Part shown: positions 52,653 to 57,986 of the stretch, one piece after another | How positions within the stretch are numbered: the first letter of the stretch is position 1 | Layout: the number at the start of each line of letters is the position of its first letter | Assembly (NCBI GenBank): GCA_020859845.1 | Contig: JAJBVL010000108.1 | Coordinates: 1-57,986 of the forward strand | Direction of reading: 5' to 3' | DNA from: Bacteroidales bacterium | GTDB lineage: Bacteria > Bacteroidota > Bacteroidia > Bacteroidales > Muribaculaceae | Length of the DNA: 57,986 nt | Program-made: the position numbers and the translations under genes | The notes under the pieces: generated by a model | What the model was told of the DNA's origin: nothing | Databases searched by the model: none | Seen by the model: the letters and a program-made list of their open reading frames with translations, nothing else

Positions 52653-52692
52653 CGTAAAAACGCAGGGGCCTTCCACGTCCCGCGTTTTTACG
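52653..52692 (+). terminator. Perfect hairpin between DUF4270 and tRNA-Thr
   Basis: CGTAAAAACGC (52653-52663) with GCGTTTTTACG (52682-52692), 11 bp perfect, extended by GGG/CCC. It could end the DUF4270 transcript; the T-run is inside the stem. Confidence 0.55.
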
Positions 52693-52712
52693 ACCACCAT
52701 AACAAAGACCAA

Positions 52713-52785
52713 GCCGCAATAGCTCAGTCGGTAGAGCATTTCATTCGTAACGAAAAGGTCGTGGGTTCGAGTCCCACTCGCGGCT
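52713..52785 (+). tRNA. tRNA-Thr (CGT), CCA not encoded
   Basis: Cloverleaf with acceptor GCCGCAA/TCGCGGC (one A-C mismatch), D arm GCTC-AGTCGGTA-GAGC, anticodon loop TTCGTAA (anticodon CGT), T arm GTGGG-TTCGAGT-CCCAC and discriminator T. The anticodon stem also closes with an A-C mismatch. TCTCAT follows, so CCA must be added after transcription. Confidence 0.92.
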
Positions 52786-52794
52786 CTCATTTTA

Positions 52795-52828
52795 CAAGGC
52801 AACCCTCCGATATCGGAGGGTTGACTTG
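52795..52828 (+). terminator. Hairpin after tRNA-Thr
   Basis: AACCCTCCGAT/ATCGGAGGGTT is a perfect 22-base palindrome at 52801-52822, extended by CAAG/CTTG. TTGTTG follows. The rest of the gap to 53012 holds only the brxA promoter box. Confidence 0.6.
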
Positions 52829-52977
52829 TTGTTGGGGGAGAATTTGTCCCATATTTGCTCCACTGAATATTTTGGATAAAAAGATTGGACCCTTAGACAC
52901 CACCCCCATGGTCGTTTTTTTTGCGGGGATGCAGGATTTTTGCGGGGCAAAAGGATGGAAGGATGATGGAAAATCGT

Positions 52978-52985
52978 TAACTTTG
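52978..52985 (+). promoter_or_regulatory. Putative -7 element for the BREX operon
   Basis: TAACTTTG, 27 bases before the brxA ATG. The -33 position has no TTTG, so other factors may be needed for expression. Confidence 0.5.
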
Positions 52986-53012
52986 TCATCTTACAAATCA
53001 GGATACCTATAA

Positions 53013-53639
53013 ATGCAGGCAAAAAGTCCCTATACAGCAGCCATTACTGGAGGCGGTCTCCTTTTTGAGGAGACTAATGTCATGTTGCCCTTGCTCCTTT
53101 CGCCCGACCGTACAACTTTGGTGAAAGATGAAGTGTCAAATAATCGATTGTTGCGCATCAACGCAGAAAAATCACGTTATAGAGCGGTGGCTGAGATTGG
53201 TCGTCGCTTCGATGCTATGCCTTCTTCTTTTTGGCAGGATTACCTTTTGATGAACGAAGAAGAACGGCGAGTGGCTCTTTTGCTTGTCATGCTAAAAACC
53301 TATAAGATACTTTTCGACTTTCACATCAATGTCACGCTGCGCCGATGGAACTCTATTTCCAAAAGCGTCTGCATTGATGACCTGATGATGGAGTTCAATG
53401 AAATATCGGCTCGTGATGAATTTGTAGATTCATGGAGCGACAACACCAAAGACCGTGTGGCCAGTGCTTACCTTTCTGTTCTGCGAAAGGTGGGAATGCT
53501 TGACCGCGCCAACAGGCTGTCTGCGATTAAATCCACCAATATGGATTACTATCTTACCCATGGTGAAGCTTGGTTCCTGGAAGCCTGTCTGCTGCAACCT
53601 TACCAAATAGAGCAAATAAGAAAGGAGGCAATGTCATGA
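53013..53639 (+). CDS. brxA: BREX protein BrxA (DUF1819)
   Basis: 208 residues, the usual BrxA length. The opening YTAAITGGGLLFEETNVMLP is the family hallmark, followed by NRLLRINAEKSRYRAVAEIG and the helical LLLVMLKTYKILFDFHINV. BrxA is a small DNA-binding protein of BREX phage-defence systems. The gene is the first of the operon, starting 228 bases after tRNA-Thr. Its stop overlaps the start of brxB (ATGTCATGA), so translation is coupled. Confidence 0.93.
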   Translation: MQAKSPYTAAITGGGLLFEETNVMLPLLLSPDRTTLVKDEVSNNRLLRINAEKSRYRAVAEIGRRFDAMPSSFWQDYLLMNEEERRVALLLVMLKTYKILFDFHINVTLRRWNSISKSVCIDDLMMEFNEISARDEFVDSWSDNTKDRVASAYLSVLRKVGMLDRANRLSAIKSTNMDYYLTHGEAWFLEACLLQPYQIEQIRKEAMS

Positions 53640-54250
53640 CAGTCCAAGCACTATACACCAAACTCTGCGACCCTCGCTTTCAACAGCCTGAAAACGGCGA
53701 CCTGTTCTATAACTTCTTTATCTATCAATATCCGGCAGATAAGGAATACGAGATGCGTCGCCAGATAGAAGAGTTCAAGGCAAACCTGATACGTCCTACC
53801 AGCTATGTTGATGTGCTTACCCTGAACCTCTTTGATGAGTTCTGCACATATCTAGATGGTCAGCACTTCCTGAAATATCCGTCTATGCTGCAATATCTGC
53901 TTGAGCAGGAACAAAGTCAGCCAGATAAGGCCGACAAGGTACTATCTACCCTCCAACGCCATGCCCATAGCGAGAAGTTCCTTCGCTTCTTGCATGACCG
54001 CATTATGCATCACATCACTCTTGAGGACGAGTATCATCGCCCGTATGTTTTCTTCTATGGCATCGGCTCCATGTTCCCTTATCTGAGGGTCAATGAGTTG
54101 CTGGCAGCCTATGAGGATTATAATGATACCGAGAAATATCGCATCCTTGTGTTCTATCCTGGTCATCGGGAGGAAAACTCGTTCCGCCTGTTCAATACAT
54201 TAAGCGATCATCACACCTACCGAGCTACTCTATTAATTAACGATGAATAA
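53636..54250 (+). CDS. brxB: BREX protein BrxB (DUF1788)
   Basis: 204 residues from the ATG at 53636, which overlaps the brxA stop by four bases. Family marks include GDLFYNFFIYQYPADKEYEM, FHKF-like basic helices (SEKFLRFLHDRIMHHI), the YVFFYGIGSMFPYLRVNELL block and the closing ILVFYPGHREENSFRLFNTL. BrxB is an essential BREX component of unclear activity, thought to be part of the modification and defence complex. It overlaps brxC by eight bases (ATGAATAA). Confidence 0.94.
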   Translation: MTVQALYTKLCDPRFQQPENGDLFYNFFIYQYPADKEYEMRRQIEEFKANLIRPTSYVDVLTLNLFDEFCTYLDGQHFLKYPSMLQYLLEQEQSQPDKADKVLSTLQRHAHSEKFLRFLHDRIMHHITLEDEYHRPYVFFYGIGSMFPYLRVNELLAAYEDYNDTEKYRILVFYPGHREENSFRLFNTLSDHHTYRATLLINDE

Positions 54251-57200
54251 AATGCTACTCCGCGACCTCTACCTGAAAGAAATCACACGTCCAGTAAATC
54301 CTGCTGTTTCGGCTACTAAGTTTGACCCCAAGACCATTGAAACGGAAATCAGTGAATATGTCTTCACCGATGAGATTCTTAATGGCCTCTTCCGCATACT
54401 TGATGCCATCAAGAACAATGCGCCATACGACCATGTGGGCATCTGGATTGACGGCTATTATGGCAGCGGTAAGTCTCATTTCTTGAAGTTTCTGGACTAC
54501 TGCATCACACCCTCCACCCGTGAGGACGCCTTAAGGCGGCTGATGGAAACGGTGGAAGCTATCGACCCGATGGATGACGAGCACAACTTACAGTTTGACC
54601 GTGGGCAGTTGCGCAGCATTGCCACCTGGCTTCAGAAAGCGACCATAGATACTTGCATATTCAATCTGGAGACTTCATACAACGCTCAGACCGACAAAAA
54701 GAAAGCCTTTCTTCAGGTATTTTGGGATGAGTTCAATGGCAAACGTGGACTCAACAAGTTCAATCTTACGCTGGCGCAACTCCTAGAAAAGCCTCTGATG
54801 GAGCGTGGCTTGCTTGATGCATTCAAGGAACGCATCGCCGACATGGGCGGTAATTGGGATGATCCCAACGAAGCTGCCGACATCGTGGACCAAAGCCTCG
54901 AAACGGTGGTAGAGATAGCCAAGGAACTGAATCCGCAGTTCGATGCCCAAGCACTCTACAACCATATCGACAAGCGTGACTATGCCGTCTCTATTGAGCG
55001 ATTCGGTATGGAACTTGCTTCTTACTTGGATGACAAAGGTGAAGACTACCGCCTTATTCTACTGGCTGATGAGGTGAGCCAGTTCATCAACAAGGAGCGC
55101 GACCGCTACCTCAACCTTCAGGAAATCATCACCAAACTCTCCGAGGCTTGCCACAACCGCGTGTGGGTGGCTTGCACTGCCCAGCAAGATCTGTCGGAGA
55201 TTATGGATGACTGCAATATCAACGACGAGAAGGACAAGGAGGGCAAGATCAAAGGCCGCTTCGAGGTGAAGGTGTCGCTCAAAGGCACCCAGCCTGAGGT
55301 TATCACCCAAAAGCGTATCCTTGAAAAGAAAGAAGAAGTAAAGCCCATACTGGCTGAGATGTATGATAAGCAGAAGGCAGCCTTTGACCTCCAGTTCAAG
55401 TTGCCGACAGCCTATACTGCCTACGAGAGCCAAAAGGCATTCGTGGACTTCTATCCTTTTGTGCCCTATCAGTTCAAACTCATCATGCAGGTGTTCGACT
55501 CCTTCCTGGCACTGGGTTATGTAGCCAAGGAGGTGAAAGGTAACGAACGCAGCATCATCAAGGTCATCCATGCCACGGCAAAGCGCGAGGCTGGGACTGA
55601 GTTGGGGCAGTTCGTGTCGTTCGACAAACTGTACAACAGCATGTTTGAGGAGGGCCTTCAGGCTCGCGGACAGAAAGCAGTGGAGAACGCCCTCACGGTG
55701 GCAGACAAATATCCTGCCGACCGCGTGCTGGCTCGACGTGTAGCCAACGTCCTCTTCATGATATGCAACATATCCAAGAACAACCAGCTCCAGTTCCCTG
55801 CCAACCTGGACAACATCACCACTTTACTCGTCACCGATATGTCGCGCCCGCGCCTTGCTATAAAGAATGAGGTGGAAAAGGTGGTTGACTATCTGTGCGA
55901 CAACAATATCATTCGCCGAGAACAGGGTAAGAACGGTATGCCCGACTACTACTCTTTCTACAGTGAGGAAGAGATGAAAGTGGCCGAACTTATCAAGAGC
56001 CAGAATGTGGACAACAACCAGCAGGCAGAAACCTTGAAGGACATCTTTGGCAAGTATTTCAAGACCCTGCGCAACAAGGAGACCTATCGCACCCGCACCT
56101 TTGCCGTGGGCGAACTCATAAAGGGACGCACCTATTTGAGCAATTCACCCGATGTTGTGGTGGAGTTTGCCATGGACTGCGACTACGACACTCCCGAATT
56201 GCTGGCACTGCAGAATCAGACCAATCGGCTTGTGTTCTACGTAGGCCCACAGTTCATGCAGAACCAGCGGCTGCGCAACCAATTTTATTGGTGTTGCAAG
56301 GTGAACAGTTATCTGGCCACACCTGTCAGCAGTGAAGAAAATGCACAGACGCGCAAAGAGTTTGAAAAACGTGCCGGCCAGATATTTACAGATATTGTGG
56401 AGAAGGAGTGTCATAAGATTCTCGACACGTGCCCCATTATTTCTGGCGTGTCGGTCATCACCGACGATACCGAGCTTAATGGCCGTCGTGCTGCCGACCG
56501 TTTCTCCGCTGCTATGCAGAAGCATCTTGCCAGCATCTATACGAAGGCAGCCTTGGTGGATAACCCCACTGTACCGCGCAATACCGAGGCTCTGCGCAAA
56601 GCTATTCAGCGCAATATAGAACCAAGAGAATACTCAGAACTGGGGGCTGCCCTCAGCGATGCAGAAAAGGAAGTGGAAATCTATTTGGCCAAGCAGTTCC
56701 AAGAGGTTAATCTCAGCGACGTTGTGGCCAAGTTCAGCAAAGCGCCTTATGGTTGGGATGCCATCTGCACACTTTATGTGGTGAATGAACTAGTACGCCG
56801 CCACAAGCGTGACTACAGCTATGCCAACAACCCCAATGTGGATACCGCCATGGTGGCCAGCAGGATTGTGAGCGAAACCAACAAGTTCACCATTCGCGAA
56901 GCCAAAGCAATCAGCACGGAACTCATCAATCGTTTCCTCGATGCTTGGAAATCCGTATTTGGCCTGGCGGCAACCTTCTCAACCAATGACAGCACCCAAC
57001 TCTTCCGCATGACACGCGAGAAGCAGAGTGGTGGTGAACGGTCGTTGGAGAATATTGTGGAACGCTATCGCCGTCTGGCCGACGACAATGCGCAGTATTC
57101 GTTCATACGTCCTTTGCGCGACATGGTGCACCTCATGCAAGGCTGGCAAGCAGAGCGCGACCCCATGGCCTACTTCAATCGCATCATTGAGGAAAGTCCG

Positions 57201-57818
57201 AAGGCCAAGCAACTCTTCGACCAGTGCAAGGAAGTCGTTGCCTTCCTGCAAGACCAGATAAGCAACTACCGCGACACACTCGCCTTCGTGCGTCAGAACC
57301 ACGACAACTTCCAGTATCTGCCCGAGGAAATGGCAGAAGCGGTTGCCAACCTGCAAGCCATCGAGACCGCTGTATGGCCTATCAAAATGCGCGACTATAT
57401 CAAATTGCGCAATATCGTTGGTGGTGCCATTGACCAGCAGCGGGGTGAGTTGCGTCAGCGTATCACCGAAGCATATACCAACACGTATGCCCAATTGGAG
57501 CAAGGTTGCCAGCAGGAAGGTGTTCCTACCACTGTCCTCACACCTCTCGATGTCACCATCAGCCTGAAGACCAAGAGCGAGAGCATACCAGTGCTTCAGA
57601 ACAATCTTTTTACCGACCAGTTCTTTGCAGAGCAGTCGGCTAAGATATTGGCGGCCAAGCCCCAAAAAGAAAATCATGCCACCTCCTGTATTGCCCTCAA
57701 CACCCGCACCATACTGCCTCTGAAAACGGAGGAAGAGGTTGACAAATACCTCGCTCGTCTGAAGAAACAGATGATGGCGGAGATAGAGAAAGGTAACAGC
57801 GTGAAGATTATCAAATAG
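54243..57818 (+). CDS. brxC: BREX ATPase BrxC
   Basis: 1191 residues, full length (BrxC is about 1200). Walker A GYYGSGKS at 71-78 within GIWIDGYYGSGKSHFLKFLD; Walker B LILLADEVSQFI near 270-280. Then KVSLKGTQPEVITQKRILEK, FYPFVPYQFKLIMQVFDSFL and a long helical C-terminal half (EAKAISTELINRFLDAWKSV) ending in AEIEKGNSVKIIK. BrxC is the P-loop ATPase required for both BREX methylation-based self-marking and phage restriction. It starts inside the end of brxB. The next expected gene, pglX, does not begin within the remaining 168 bases. Confidence 0.96.
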   Translation: MNKMLLRDLYLKEITRPVNPAVSATKFDPKTIETEISEYVFTDEILNGLFRILDAIKNNAPYDHVGIWIDGYYGSGKSHFLKFLDYCITPSTREDALRRLMETVEAIDPMDDEHNLQFDRGQLRSIATWLQKATIDTCIFNLETSYNAQTDKKKAFLQVFWDEFNGKRGLNKFNLTLAQLLEKPLMERGLLDAFKERIADMGGNWDDPNEAADIVDQSLETVVEIAKELNPQFDAQALYNHIDKRDYAVSIERFGMELASYLDDKGEDYRLILLADEVSQFINKERDRYLNLQEIITKLSEACHNRVWVACTAQQDLSEIMDDCNINDEKDKEGKIKGRFEVKVSLKGTQPEVITQKRILEKKEEVKPILAEMYDKQKAAFDLQFKLPTAYTAYESQKAFVDFYPFVPYQFKLIMQVFDSFLALGYVAKEVKGNERSIIKVIHATAKREAGTELGQFVSFDKLYNSMFEEGLQARGQKAVENALTVADKYPADRVLARRVANVLFMICNISKNNQLQFPANLDNITTLLVTDMSRPRLAIKNEVEKVVDYLCDNNIIRREQGKNGMPDYYSFYSEEEMKVAELIKSQNVDNNQQAETLKDIFGKYFKTLRNKETYRTRTFAVGELIKGRTYLSNSPDVVVEFAMDCDYDTPELLALQNQTNRLVFYVGPQFMQNQRLRNQFYWCCKVNSYLATPVSSEENAQTRKEFEKRAGQIFTDIVEKECHKILDTCPIISGVSVITDDTELNGRRAADRFSAAMQKHLASIYTKAALVDNPTVPRNTEALRKAIQRNIEPREYSELGAALSDAEKEVEIYLAKQFQEVNLSDVVAKFSKAPYGWDAICTLYVVNELVRRHKRDYSYANNPNVDTAMVASRIVSETNKFTIREAKAISTELINRFLDAWKSVFGLAATFSTNDSTQLFRMTREKQSGGERSLENIVERYRRLADDNAQYSFIRPLRDMVHLMQGWQAERDPMAYFNRIIEESPKAKQLFDQCKEVVAFLQDQISNYRDTLAFVRQNHDNFQYLPEEMAEAVANLQAIETAVWPIKMRDYIKLRNIVGGAIDQQRGELRQRITEAYTNTYAQLEQGCQQEGVPTTVLTPLDVTISLKTKSESIPVLQNNLFTDQFFAEQSAKILAAKPQKENHATSCIALNTRTILPLKTEEEVDKYLARLKKQMMAEIEKGNSVKIIK

Positions 57819-57986
57819 TGACGATGGAAAAAATAAGCCCAAAAATCAACCTTATTTTTACTTTCGACCGCAACGCATTAAAATACAAATGGTTAAACTG
57901 GTAATTTAAGAAATAGTATGTCGGATAACAACGTAAGCATTCGGTAATGCCCGTATTGCGTACTTCGCCGAAGTAGCCCGAACTTC
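57819..57986 (+). other. Gap after brxC: micro-frame and two hairpins
   Basis: A 26-codon frame from the ATG at 57825 (MEKISPKINLIFTFDRN, ending in KWLNW) lies six bases after the brxC stop; I cannot tell if it is translated. Two short inverted repeats follow: GCATT-CGGT-AATGC at 57937-57950 and TACTTCG-C-CGAAGTA at 57961-57975. No start of pglX is seen before the edge. Confidence 0.5.

Noticed and set aside
51933-52802. 289-codon minus-strand open frame
   Set aside because: It runs antisense through DUF4270 and across the tRNA-Thr gene, which a real gene would not do.

Overview
The window looks like chromosomal DNA of a gut-type Bacteroidota, order Bacteroidales. A Muribaculaceae-like organism is my best guess, but it is an inference from gene content and a fairly G+C-rich composition judged by eye. 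The supporting signs are a SusC/SusD pair with a third lipoprotein, a DUF4270 lipoprotein, an Rpb6-type RNA polymerase omega subunit placed after bamD, a FloA flotillin, and promoters of the Bacteroidota form TTTG-N20-TAnnTTTG. No Shine-Dalgarno pattern is needed to explain the starts.

Layout. 1-7834 (minus): TamB (its last residues run off the left edge), a PHP-type histidinol phosphatase, FloA and a TPR/PD40 protein. 7937-8342: RNase P RNA. 8460-13129 (plus): a secreted CotH-kinase protein, a small winged-helix protein, RsgA and a GH5 lipoprotein. 13321-19068: an ABC exporter (ATPase and FtsX-type permease, minus) divergent from a sigma-54-type response regulator and its histidine kinase (plus), which probably control it. 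19049-21212 (minus): a CE1-like esterase and a GT2 glycosyltransferase; uxaC is divergent. 22832-28790 (minus): a susC-susD-lipoprotein glycan-uptake operon. 29098-29859: an M15 peptidase followed by a 28-bp tandem repeat. 29946-38617 (plus): rarA, then a glycogen synthase (GT3)-glycogen phosphorylase (GT35)-pyrK-pyrD run with overlapping genes, then bamD and rpoZ. 38919-40238: a type II NADH dehydrogenase. 40364: an initiator tRNA.

40439-43800 is a decayed accessory segment. It holds an IS3-like remnant with good inverted repeats and a ruined transposase, an unknown four-helix membrane protein, about 570 bp without a gene, an Rpn/PD-(D/E)XK family protein and a broken tag gene. 43795-50187 (minus) returns to ordinary genes: a TIGR04076 protein, a flavodoxin-fold reductase, a Cys-rich membrane peptide, topB, a small lipoprotein, mazG and dsbD. 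50384-52640 (plus) carries a GT5 N-domain-only glycogen-synthase-like protein and DUF4270. A tRNA-Thr(CGT) follows.

From 53013 to the right edge is the start of a type 1 BREX phage-defence operon: brxA, brxB and brxC with start/stop overlaps. The methyltransferase pglX, pglZ and brxL would lie beyond the window. The position beside a tRNA gene suggests an inserted island.

The least conventional signals are three. Intercistronic spacers made of G(T/G)CAAAA-type heptamers occur in two unrelated operons (17880-17942 and 48164-48198). Several promoters sit almost on the start codon, implying nearly leaderless mRNAs. A sigma-54-like element with an upstream dyad lies in front of the ABC operon beside the NtrC-type regulator.
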